This document shows positions 48,221 to 59,287 of a DNA stretch of 64,000 bases, piece by piece. The translations under genes were made by a program, and so were the position numbers. The notes beneath the pieces were generated by a model. That model did no database searches and was not told where the DNA came from. It was given only the letters and a program-made list of their open reading frames with translations. Within the stretch, counting starts at the first letter, position 1; each line of letters begins with the position of its first letter. This stretch comes from Tyto alba (Eukaryota > Chordata > Aves > Strigiformes > Tytonidae): positions 2,385,243 to 2,449,242 of the forward strand of contig NW_024881279.1 in assembly GCF_018691265.1 (NCBI RefSeq), given 5' to 3'.

Positions 48221-48712
48221 TGAAGCCTTACAGCCGGTCTGACCTGGCGCAATCAGTAGTGGCTCACGGGAATGGCCGGGTTGGATTCTTTCATGGCCAG
48301 GTTGGACCCACCTGGAATATTCTGGGATAATGGACCATGAATTGCAATACTGAGGCCTAATGCACAGTAAATAAAGGGTTGTAACTTATTCTAGGAAATA
48401 ATATTTTGTTGTAATGTATCTAAATACGAGTATAAGAAGTTATCGTTCCAAAGGACGGCGTCATGAAGTCATGCCTAAAATGGGGAAACCTTTTGGGAAA
48501 AGGTTAAACAAATGGTTCTGTCCTCTGTGGAGATTGCTTCCGAAGTTGAAGCCCATACTGGATTTCCACTAGTGTAGCTAAATTAATGGAGGGTATAAAA
48601 AGTCAGGGGCCCTGAGAGATGTAAGTGAGCCTCTGTTGTAGGAGCAGCTATTAGTAATAACCTCTCCAGGAGAGTTTATTTTATGTTTTAGAAGTGGTTT
48701 TGCATACCCACA
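48221..48712 (+). mobile_element. Putative solitary LTR of an endogenous retrovirus
   Basis: The 492-bp interval begins TGAAGCCTTAC and ends ACCCACA (TG...CA). It is flanked by agagg and tgagg, which match at 4 of 5 positions like a mutated 5-bp target-site duplication. A TATA box (tataaaa, 48594-48600) lies about 115 bp from the right end, where an LTR promoter would put the U3/R boundary. No polypurine tract, primer-binding site or internal coding region follows, so it would be a solo LTR. I infer this from layout; no family was matched from the sequence. Confidence 0.4.
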
Positions 48713-50260
48713 TGAGGTGCCGCTATGCTGTTATATTTGCATCCATGTGGGATGTCTTCTGTTTTTAAAAATGCTGACATTTCCATGGCTCCAAAATGTT
48801 CAGCGTAGATGGAAACTCCATTTCAAAAGTTTATTTGAATTAATACTGTGATACGACCAAACATTTACCTGCTACAGAAGGCATGTTTTGCCCAGTCTTC
48901 AATGAAAATATTTCAAAATGGCACAGATACGGTTATCAGACATGAAAACTGAGCAAGAAGTTACTAAGGGAAAATCCAGCTGAGGAAGCCCACAAAGCTG
49001 CTTCTGTTTGGGGAAAAAAAAATCCCAACATTTAATCATTCCATGGCAGTGAAACCATCATTTTTCACTAATAGCACTGAACTGTGATTCTCACTTCTTC
49101 TTAAGGAAAGGAAAAGCATGCCCAGTATGACAGTCTGCCCGCTTTACTAAAAACATTTGTTGTTCAGAAGCTCTAGCTAATTCAGAGCTGTTAATTGTCT
49201 GACCATTAAATTACTTGGCTTCTACTTAGTCCCCACTGGGGACTAATTTTAAATTCAATTAGCACAGAATTTAAAGGGATATAGTTGAGGGATTCTAGAA
49301 AGCTACAGAGATATGAAATCATGTCTTATAAAATGCAGTCAGGAAAGGGAAGTTTTAATTTCAATTTCAAGGTTTTAAACTAGGAGAAACTCCAAAAGAG
49401 AAATTAAATTCCCTTTGAATACACATGCACAAATGAGATTCCTTTATGTTAATACAATGTAATTCCTAATTATTTTGTTATTTCAGGCAAACAATTAATC
49501 AGCCAGAATTTGAACCAACCATAAAACCTTTAGGAATTAAAAAGTCATGGGAGTGTATTTGTAAGCTCACACGTTGTTGAATTCTTTAGGTACTGGCTAA
49601 AACTTCAAAGTGTCAAAATGCCACTTCCATCACTTGCACTCAATCAAAAGCAAGACAGATGAGAAATCCCATTAGGTGCCCTGATTTCCAGAATACTTTT
49701 GCAACTGCAAGAAATTTAGACAAGCACTCTGTTTGGTTAGGAGACCGACTGTATTCCTTTTGCTGCACACAAATGTAGCCATTTTTTAATTTTAAACTGC
49801 TGGTAGGTTTATGGAGGTGGAGTACAGATTTGCAAAGCAAGATTTGGCTCAGGCTGATCTCGCTTGGGAAGAATATTCAGCAGCACCAGCATGAAGCTCT
49901 CTCTGACTCCTAGCACATCTGCCCTGCAGTTGCAGCGGTTCTAATAGCATTTAGACACCCAAACTACCATTAAAATTATGTTTTAAGATTTCTTTATTTA
50001 AAAAAAAAAAATAATCACAGAGTGAAAAGCTGTACTTGTTGGTAGAAAACCAGATGAACCAGTCCGTGTACAGATTTTGAATCCTGTGCCAGACTTCTAA
50101 CAAAGCCACTGAAGCAACATGGGGAGATGTATATCATGTGCTAAATGATAAATGCATCAGGTATACAGAGAGCACGTATTACAGTTGCAATGTCTTCCTT
50201 GAAAGGAAATAGGTAAGTTATGCTGTAAGGTGCACTTGTAGCAAAATCCCAGAAACCTTG
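48713..50260. other. AT-rich unique DNA
   Basis: Contains the 21-bp palindrome at 49226-49246, an AT-rich homeodomain-word region at 49185-49270 and a 12-A run at 50000-50011. A donor-like ATAG|GTAAGT (gt at 50213) has no convincing acceptor partner. Confidence 0.45.
49226..49246. repeat. Perfect 21-bp palindrome
   Basis: TTAGTCCCC (49226-49234) and GGGGACTAA (49238-49246) are exact reverse complements around ACT. The inner CCC-ACT-GGG resembles the dyad CC/GG spacing of TFAP2- or EBF-type sites. It sits in otherwise AT-rich DNA. The symmetry is seen; a binding role is inferred. Confidence 0.6.
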
Positions 50261-51598
50261 AGGAACTGTGTTGCTCCTGTGCACCCAGAGCCTTGAAGGG
50301 GCTTTGTGGACTCTGCGTCCGGCTTTCAGACGGGATTTTCCGAGGCTCTTAAAAGCTTTAGGGGCTCTGCTCTCAGTGAGGATTGGGCACTTAGACTTTT
50401 TTGAAATTGCAGCCTTCTGGCTAGGCATCGCTGCTATCCTGTTCCTCAGGAGGTAAATGGTTCAGAGAGCCCTGGGAGCGTTGCAGCTCCTCTCTGGCGC
50501 GGCTGCGGGAAGAGCTGCGGATGCTGTTGGGCAACTGGGTTCTGCACCGCAGAGTCATCCTGCACTGCCCTGGCCCCCTCCTGCCTTTCCTGCTCGGCCG
50601 TTCTTCTACCATTTTAATCACAGTCAGAAGCACACAACCGAAGGCAGAAGGATGTCTCTGAGCCAGTTTTTGTTTTTGCAATGCTGCGGTTTCCCTGAGG
50701 AAGGAGGAGGAGAAAGGCTCATTCTTGTAGCAGCTCATCTGCTGGAAAACAAGAGTTTCATTGAATGCACTGGTGCAAAGCACCCAAAATACCAACCCGG
50801 TTAACCACTGGAAGGGTACAAAGGAGCTCATCGGGTAGCCTGGAGTACATGGGCTCACTTCATCAGTGGGCTACTCTTGCATGATTTTGAATATTTACAT
50901 TTTAAGGTAAATGTTGATATAGATGAAGGAATTGCCCAGAAATGTCTATGTCTAAATGCGCGAACAGTTTTCCTCCTGCCCGCAGTGCCGGCGTCTGTCC
51001 CAGTCGCAGCCACCAGCAATGGGCAGGGGCTGTGAGGTGTTTGCTGAGCTGAGGGAAATATTCCCACCGTGTTCCCCACGCAGCCAGGAGGGACCAGCTA
51101 GCTGCCCGGAGGGGGAAGGCTTCACCTGCACTCCTCACTTCGCTTCTGGCTGAGTTGAACTCAGCCGTGGGCTGGGCACACCCCGGGTTGCACTGTTTGG
51201 GGGGAAAAACCCTCGTGCTGCCTGCCACCCAGGGGAAGAGGCACCCCGGGAGGAGCGGGGGGGGATTTGCTGCCTGGGGTTGGGGCTCAGGGGAGGACCC
51301 CGACAGCGCCGAGCAGGGTGGGGGGTGCCCCCGCCACGCGAGACCTGCTGAGTGCTCGTTGCCATCTCTGAACCAGCTCAAGCCAGGGGAAAAATCAAAG
51401 GAGTCCAATTAGGCAGCTGCACTTGACTTTCCTCAGGTAGAGTTCACGTCTGCTTCAAAGCCTCATCCCTACAGTAAACCAAAGGCTGCGGTGTCTGCAC
51501 AGCCCCTCCCTGTTGTCTGACTCCCCGTGGGCAGGTGATTTTCTGATGGTTTTATTCTACTTGATTTCTCCCCATTCCATATTACTTGAATTGTCCAC
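50261..51598. other. Mixed DNA, GC-rich toward 50980-51340
   Basis: Frames of 145 (50421-50858, minus), 115 (50457-50804, plus) and 168 codons (50902-51408, minus) overlap each other on opposite strands, without known domains. The G-rich run at 51257-51295 is listed separately. Confidence 0.45.
51257..51295 (+). repeat. G-rich run, G-quadruplex candidate
   Basis: An 8-G run at 51257-51264 is followed by GGGG at 51276-51279, 51282-51285 and 51290-51293. Three of these tetrads have short loops (2 and 4 nt); the first loop is 11 nt. This is compatible with a quadruplex on the plus strand. Confidence 0.5.
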
Positions 51599-51674
51599 TT
51601 TTTTTTTTTTTTTTTTTTTCTATTTTGATGCCTGCGTACATTTTTGGGAGTAGAACCCTGTTTAAAAAATAGTA

Positions 51675-51706
<32 letters not shown>
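51599..51706. repeat. Facing poly-T (21) and poly-A (29) runs
   Basis: T21 at 51599-51619 and A29 at 51678-51706 are separated by 58 nt. They are complementary in inverted orientation and could form a long A-T stem. Both runs are slippage-prone and assembly-sensitive. Confidence 0.85.
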
Positions 51707-51708
<2 letters not shown>

Positions 51709-53990
51709 AAACAAATCAAAGAAGAAACAGCAAAATAATTACAATTAAATTCAAAACTTTTTAATGGATGCCAGTTTTATTTTCCTTCACTTTTCTGGCA
51801 CAAATGCATTCAGAAACAGAGTGCTTGCCAACTCATCTTAATTTTGGATAATTACATTTTTGCAATTTCTAATTTGCTAATCTATAGTAATTCTCTTGTG
51901 ATTTTTAAAAGGCGGAAGGGGGAGTAAGGAAAGCTCATTTGTGATCAGAGTTCTCCCTGCTATAATTAACTACATCTAGAAAACCATAATTGATGCTTAT
52001 ATAGCTTCCCAATAGCATCTCTTGAATTGGAACATGCAGCATTGTATACTGTGCTTTCTGCTCTGAAAAGATTGATTTGCAAGCCACTATCAATCTGTTG
52101 CTAAGCAGTTAGTGACGGCACACTGTAAAGTCCTCAAGGACAATACAGAACAGCCAGAATGTTTTTCTCAGTATCAAACCTTTTTTTTCCCCGTCTCCTG
52201 AAATATTACATCAGTTGCTCCTTAATCAAAGTATAAAAAATGTTGCCAAGGCAATGCCACATTTATTGCCACAGATCGCAGCAGACAGACCTGTGCTGGG
52301 AACCACAAATTTTAGGACTTTCACACCAGGCAACAGAGGTGTAATGCGTTCTGTTGTCTTTGGCATTTTCATTTTAAACTCAGCTTTTTTTTGTAGGGTT
52401 GGTTGGCTGACGTTTTATTTCTTTCACTTACCAAAATCAGGTTAGCGAGAGAGGGTAGAAGAGACAGTCAGCTCTCTTTAGCTAAACCCGGTGAATTTGG
52501 CTTTCCTGATCTTTCTGGCTGAGAGAGGAGAGCAGCCATCGGGACGTGGGCTCGCGAGGCGCTGCTGGGGGATCTTGCCGGGGTGACGCGGTGCTTCGTG
52601 CCGTGCCAGAGCCCCCGGGGTGGACGGGAGCAAAGCCCACGTCCATCTTGCATCTCGCCCGCGTTCGCCTTAGCAGTGCGTTTGTACAGAGCAGCAATAT
52701 AAATTCTAAACTTAGCCCGGAAATAAAATACTCTTTCACAAGCCTGCTGTTCCTCTTAGGACTGTGGGGGGAGAGATGGAGCGTGTGTGTGCGTCTGTGG
52801 CAGAGATGTAATTTCTGCCCACCAAAAAAAAAACTAACCCCCAAAGCAAATCAACGAGGCCATTAACCTGCGTGCATTTTATTTATGTACAGATGCAAAT
52901 TGAAAGCCAATCTTTAAAAAGATATCCTAAACCGTGAGGTCATAAGAGGAACCGAATGCTAAACTGTCTACTTGCCTGTTCTACTTTGTAATGAGATTTT
53001 AATAAAAAGGCAGAGAAGAATGCCAGCTGAGCTGGCACATCTGACATTTTGATAACCTCGTCAATAGTACAGTTATTTTATTGGCTTTAAGCAGCTGCAG
53101 AACTTTTCCTTATTGTTTAGCTGTCTGTTCCTTCTATTCCTGTCTTGTTGATAACAGTAAAAAGATGATGAGTAACAGTGGCAAATCAATAGAAAGGCAT
53201 GTTTCTTCTTATATGACCATGAACCCAACTCTTCAAATTACATCTTAAAAATCCAGGCTCTTTATTTGATCATAAATAGATATGCAGAGGAAAAAAAAAA
53301 GCGTCTGAATTTTCAGTCATTGACTTAGGGTTTTATGAATGTATTTGTTCCTGGGTTTTCTCTCTTCTAAGCTAAGTTGCATTATATTAAAAGCAAAGCA
53401 CAATATTTATTTTAAGCAAGGGACAAGCTTTTAAGCTTCATTACAAGCATCTGATGGATGGGTGACCACTAAGTGAACTTACATCAGTGTTCAGCCTTAC
53501 GACAGCACCGCAGGCTTTGCTGCAACGTTATGAGGTTGTGCTCCTGTTCAGAAGGTAAAAAGAGTATTTGTGCTCTGGCCTCTCCTGGCTGAGTTCTGAG
53601 AAGAGAGTTGAAGGTGAACCTATAGTTAAAATTATTATGGCTGCAAAAGTCAAAATTTAAATTGAATTTTAGAAACTAAACAGTGCTCTTGACAACACTT
53701 AATTTCAATCTGAACACTGAGTATATAAAACTTCAGTTTGATCATGGAAATTCAAAGTTCATAAGCAACTGATGGGGAATCTCAGCTTTTGGCAGCTTTT
53801 TCATGGTAATATAAGAATGCCGTATGCATTAAAATGTATCACTTCAGCACAGAATTTGAGTTATTGTTTTAAAAGATTCTCTTCTGACTTCTGAAAATAA
53901 TTTTTTCACCATGAAATTTTAACAAAGACAACATCAAATAGGACATTTCAGCCAACATACGTGAGCAGGAGGGTGGGATTGAATTCAAAG
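51707..53990. other. AT-rich unique DNA with one CpG patch
   Basis: CpG are clustered at 52540-52670, a patch bounded by the exact 10-bp inverted repeat GGACGTGGGC (52542-52551) and GCCCACGTCC (52635-52644). Otherwise AT-rich, without recognised repeats or exons. A short A run lies near 53291-53300. Confidence 0.45.
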
Positions 53991-55920
53991 CTGGGCACGA
54001 GCCACCCCGCGTTCCTCTCCGCCCGTCAGCCCCGGTCCCAGCACAGCCGTTCATGGAGCCGGGGCTGGGACACGGCTCGGCTTTGCTTTTAGCTCGGGTT
54101 TCTTTGTAGCTAGAGAGACTGAGCTAGCATGAGGTGGAACCACCCAGAACAGAAGCGGGGTCGGTCTGTCCCCGTCTGTGTGTCCAGCGGCTGCTCAGCC
54201 GCCTGCCCGCAGGCTCTTCTCCTCCGCCGTGGAGAGCTCGCCCAGGAACCTGCTGGGCACAGGTCGCTTGTTCCTCGTTCCCCAAGCTTCATGAACCCAT
54301 CGTGGCTTCCCCGTTGGGCCATTCCAGCCAAACCACCCCAATTGGCACTTGGCTAAGGGATTTTATCTGATAACATTTTTCTCAGGAAGGTTGAACTCTC
54401 ATCCAGGGAGATGATGGGAGTGGTTTCATCTATCAACAGGCACACTACTAAATGTCCGTTCTTTGGACTGCTGCTGTTGAGGTGGTGAGGTGGTTTGAGG
54501 CGTCCAAGTAGGGCACGATGCGAGGGCTGATGATCCAGGACAACTCTTCAGCCTCTCAGCCCAAAGCCAGCCTGCACCCCGTCCCCTGTGCTCACCCCTT
54601 CGCTGCTTCGGAGCCGTCGGGATGCGGTTCCCGTGCGCAGGGATCCCGCAGCCCCGGGCTGGGCTCCACCGGCGCGATGCCGCCGCCCTGCCGACCCCAG
54701 CATCTCCCCTCTCTTCGCAGCCGTGACTGGGTTTGAAGCTGAAGTCACGGCGAAAGAAATGCATGATCTTTTTTTCAGCAGGGATGCCACAAGAAACAAC
54801 AACGTGAAATCAGAGGAGGTCACAAAAAAATAAATAGTGAATGTCTCCTGCTAGCTAGAAAGTGTGTTTACCATGCAAAAACAAAACTACTGTCCCCTGG
54901 TTGAAATCATTCAGCCACTGCAGCCCCGGGCACGGAGGTGGCTCAGGCTGGCATCGGGCCGCAGGAACGGGCTGTGTCTGCCCAGACGCAGCTCCAGCAG
55001 GAAAAGCCCCACCGAGCTCAGGTGCAGTCAGAGTCTGAGTTCTTTGTTTTCAGAAAGGGAGAAGCAGCAGCCTGGTGCTTGCCTGCCTTTCAGGTATTGA
55101 GATGGATGCTCAGAAGAGCCCCGGGTGCAGGCTCAGCCCCGGGGATGAGGAGCTGCTGAGGCTCCTGGTGCTGATGGATCCATCTGCCTGCACCGCTCCT
55201 CGCAGGCATCTCCCATCCACCGTCTGGGCACCCCCCGAGGCCGGGTGGGGTGACAAACTGTCACCCATTGTCCCCTGCCCGGGAGCAGGGACCTCGGCTG
55301 GGGACGGCCATGGGCACTGGGGCTGGGGACTCGGCCAGCCCTGCTGCCCCACACCCGTTCCCCAGCAAGGGCTTTGGGGTTACACTGGTGCCTCTCTGGC
55401 TTCTGGCGTCCACAAGTTTAAAATGATGTTTAAAAATCTAGAAGCAACGTTAGGGATGAATAAGAAAAATAATGCGAAGTCTGGCACACTCTGGAAGAGG
55501 CTCTTCAGGAGTGAAAGCGCAAGACCCACCAGTAGCTGGAAGCTGCAGCTGGCAAAAGCAAATGAGGTAAAATGGATTTTCAATCCTTCCTTTACAAAAC
55601 TTGCAACATGCCGTTGGATCGATTCCCTTTGTAGGGAAGGACCCAGCTTTCATTTCCAGCCACGAGCCAGCCAGGCTGCACCGAGCACACAGGGCCGTGA
55701 GGGACCTTGCACCCCGTACCGTCAGCAGTAAAGGGAATTGTGTATATAATACTAGTTCTTGGGCAAATTCTCCGTGTGCAGGGTTATTGTTCTCACCCCA
55801 GGTTGTTGCACAGCCTGTCTCAAAGCTGCCTTTGTGTCACCGTTTGCAGCTCTGCACAGGCAGCACCGAGATCCTGGGATGGCAAAGGAGCATCGGCACC
55901 ACGATAATGTCTTCTTTAAC
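53991..55920. other. GC-rich noncoding stretch with long chance frames
   Basis: GC-rich patches at 53990-54070, 54130-54360, 54520-54730 and 54900-55360 carry many overlapping frames, including the longest in the window (218 codons, 55075-55731, plus). Its product has no recognisable domain or repeat and competes with 80- and 73-codon minus-strand frames. An acceptor-like ctctcttcgcag ends at 54720 before ccgtgactgg, but no matching in-phase donor is evident. Confidence 0.4.
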
Positions 55921-57155
55921 CAAGTTTCTTACCACTTAAGGAACTAAATTTCCTAATGTACCACCTGCAACCAATTGGTTTCTGAGAAAAGAAGATAATC
56001 ATAATGCATCTCCAGAAGAACATAATCTTTCAGCTCATCCTTGGAAGATATTTTTTTCCCTATTGTTTGTATGTAATTAGAAACTGAAAATAATAACAAA
56101 AGGCTTTTTGTAGATAAATTGATATGCTTGGCTTCAAAAACCCATTTGAATAAGATTAAAAGGGACTAAAAAGACTAAAAAGCATTCACCTTGTATGGAA
56201 CAAGGCCAGAATGTACTCAGTGGGAGACAGAAATCAACTGCTCCAACCTACAGTATTGGACCCATAGGAATTTAATGATTTGGAAAGTGTCTTCTGGTCT
56301 CTAACCTGTGAAACTTGAGCTCTGTTGTTCTAATTTTACCAATTTACTCTCTTTTCCGCCTCCTGTAATACTAGGATAATAATTTTTCCCTAATTTTATT
56401 CCACTGAATTCAGTTTGAGTATTTTTCCACAGTTATTTAATATTTGCTGTTCAGACTGCAACAGCTATGCTTGTAGGTGAAAAAACTCATGTTGTGTTGC
56501 CAAAAGAAGAAATATAAGCCAGACTGCTTGTGTTAATATTTGCATTTGAAAGTATAAAACTGAGTTCTCTCTAGTACCAGACACTTCTGTAGTAAAAGTG
56601 CCCGAGAAAAACGTTTGCTGGGTAGAGGAGAGGATGCAAAAAATACTCATGGAAAATAACACTTATTGAATGATATTTTCAAAATACAGAGTGCTTAGAA
56701 ATGTCAATTATCCGCTTAGAACGCAGAAGAAGTTATGTTATGGTTCTGTCCCCTAGAACAATTTCCTATTTGCCTTTAGCTGCCACGTTCAGTTTTTAAG
56801 AAGCAACAACCAAAGTCCATAATGGCTTTGGGGGAGCTGGGCCGCTTTAGGTTGGTTGGTTTGGGCTTTTTATTTCTAACCCCTGCAAAGGGGCGATGAG
56901 CTCGGGTGCTTTTGCCAACTGTCTTGGGTTTGAATGTGACTGAAGGTGGCCTTAAGCAAAAAGATTGTTATTCCCTTTTGGGGCCGAGATGTAGTAAAGG
57001 GGATTGAGAAGGAGGTGATGCCTCCTGGCAGGAGCTCCAAGGGGCCCTACCACAAAACCATACCCTCACCTCTCGAGGAGAGTTTCTGTTGTTGAAACTC
57101 TGACAGAATTGGGGCAAACCAAGGCATTTCTGTGGTGCACTGAGTGTTCCACTGA
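55921..57155. other. AT-rich unique DNA
   Basis: AT-rich sequence without recognisable exons, repeats or RNA genes; the last 300 bases are GC-moderate. Confidence 0.5.
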
Positions 57156-57263
57156 ATGTCTCAGAGCAAGGAGTTGCTCCACCTTCTCCTTCCTGGGAAG
57201 AGCTGGCCAGTGGCAAGGACAAGGCTCCTTCTGGTTCCCCATCCCACCTGGGAAGAAGCAAAA

Positions 57264-57413
57264 ATGAAGCAATCCTTGGAAGTGTTTAAGGAGCTGTTAG
57301 AGAAGGGAGAAGAGCTGCATGGACACTGCGTAGTGAAATCCATCCAGCTGGAAGGTGACCGGGTAGAGATTGCTGCATCACAAAGAGAATTAGTACTTAA
57401 TGCCTTAATCTGA
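57264..57413 (+). other. Possible short coding frame (49 codons)
   Basis: An ATG with A at -3 starts 49 codons ending in TGA. The product (MKQSLEVFKELLEKGEELHG...) is soluble, charged and amphipathic, more protein-like than other frames here. It is the tail of an 85-codon frame from 57156. I recognise no family; splice sites and a polyadenylation signal at a sensible distance are not obvious. Most likely chance, but a small exon or short protein is possible. Confidence 0.15.
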
Positions 57414-57420
57414 CTTTTCC

Positions 57421-59222
57421 TGGGGTTTTAGCTGGACTGCACACTTGCTCTGCCTTCCCCTTGGATTCACCAAATCTCAGCTCCTGGCTTTGAGAGGCGA
57501 TGTGCCATTTTTACAAGCAGTGGCAGGAGGATCCCTGGCACTCAGAGATGTGACTTTGTAGGCAACTGCAGCCAGCTGCTCAGAGTCCAATATTGCTGCT
57601 TGGTTTCCTGACAAAATTATAATACTCCTGAGTAGTGATAATGGGTTTTGCACGTCAGATTCCCTTAAATATGTTGCTGCTATTAAAGCATCTGTAAAAA
57701 TAAGGGTTAGAGCGCTAGAGATGGCGGTGCTGCCTTTTTAAGCTGTCTGCAGAGATGTTTTTCCCTTTTCCTGCTTTCTCCCAGTCTCCTCCAGGCAGAG
57801 GAAGGCAGTGCCTGAGGAACAGCCCATCCCAGACCATTGCCTCGGGCCAGCTCTCCCCATCCCACGGCAGGGTCACAGTCAGGGGCTTCTGGCCACTTGC
57901 TTAAATCTTTTTGAACGCTGTGCTGCCGTCTCATCGCCCCGCAGGTGGGGGAAGGCGGGGGTGTGCGTATATATAAATATAAACTGGTCTTGGAGACGGT
58001 GCCAGTAGATGGCACTCAAGAATACACCACCTCATATCTGGGGTTTGGAGGACGTGGTGCTCTACAGGGAAAGTGGTTTTCCCTGGCAGCTCCCTGCTTG
58101 CTCCGTGAGGAGCTCTGGAGGGACACAAGCTGTGCTGCGCATTAATCCCACCGTGCCCAAAAGCCCTGTGGAGACGCGGGGTTGGAGGTGCCTTTGGCTG
58201 TTTCGAAGCAGGAGGTGACGTGCAGTGGTGCTCAGTGGTCCAGCCTGCACCCCTCCTTCCTCCCCAGAACCCCCAAAGCACCTATAGGTAGCGATGCTGA
58301 AGCGGCTTTTTCAGCAATGGGGAAAAACACATAATTTATTTGTCAAAGGTGATCAAAGGGCAACTTTAAACGGAGACCTGGGGAAATGGTAGTGCACCCG
58401 TGCCTGGCAGCCCCATCCAGCAGTGTGGGTGCAGCTCCTCCAGCTCCCCGTGAGCGTGCCCGTGGCCCCGCAGGGTTCCCTCGCCCCGCTCCACAGCTTC
58501 AGCTCGTTAGTGGCATCTCTACCACATCTCACCACTGGCAAGGCAGTTATGCTGGCATGCCCGAGGCTGAGGAATCTTTCTCGCCCTGGGTAGTGTGTCA
58601 CCTGCTGCTTTGGATGCTCCTTATCCTTCAGGACAGTTTCTGCATGATTCCTTCTGAGCCAGCAAGTGATCCACCATAAACAACAGCACAGGGACGTGGG
58701 TGGTGTCCATAAGAAATAAGGAAAGATGCTTCTCAAGCTATCTCCAAATGCTTCTTCATTTTCCCCGAGTGTTTATCTTTGGGGCTGGTAATATAATAAT
58801 TATTGCATGATCTGATGAAATCTATGTTAATTTTTTTAAAATGTAATTTATTTGACAAATATTTCTTTGCACACTGTCACAATAACTAGAGGAAGAGACT
58901 TACAGGTTGAAACTGCTCTGAGTTGCACTGATTTAGTGATTAGTGTCACGTTCATCTTGAATTCTGTAATTCATACTCATTAACCTGAAAATGTTCTTAC
59001 ATTTTTCTTCTCCTAGACTAGTTTTAAAGTACAAAAGCAGCTTCTATTCATTTCAAGGAACTTGAGAGCAATTGTCTCTTGGAAGGCACTGAACAAGAAG
59101 GGGACAGGCTGAGAACTGAGAATTTGCATCATTAAATTTATAATTTGTCCAAATCCTTGGTTACCGTAGTATTTATTTGGTTTATTTCAACTGTTTGAAG
59201 ATTTGAACTAAATCAATATATT
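57421..59222. other. Unique noncoding DNA
   Basis: GC-moderate to about 58680, then AT-rich. Overlapping frames of 97-127 codons at 57700-58740 are unsupported. A short TATATA word near 57970 stands alone. Confidence 0.5.
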
Positions 59223-59287
59223 AAAAAAAAAAAAAAACAAAAAAACCCAAACAAACAACAAAAAAAAAACAAACAAACAAAAAAAAA
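59223..59287. repeat. A-rich microsatellite (A/AAAC)
   Basis: About 65 bp of A with scattered C, including (AAAC) units and a 15-A start. Typical low-complexity avian DNA. Confidence 0.9.

Noticed and set aside
50100..50212. Exon ending at ATAG|GTAAGT
   Set aside because: Upstream AG sites lack pyrimidine tracts; no supporting frame.
55075..55731. Longest open frame, 218 codons, plus strand
   Set aside because: Lies in GC-rich DNA with competing frames on the other strand; no domain, signal or splice context recognised.
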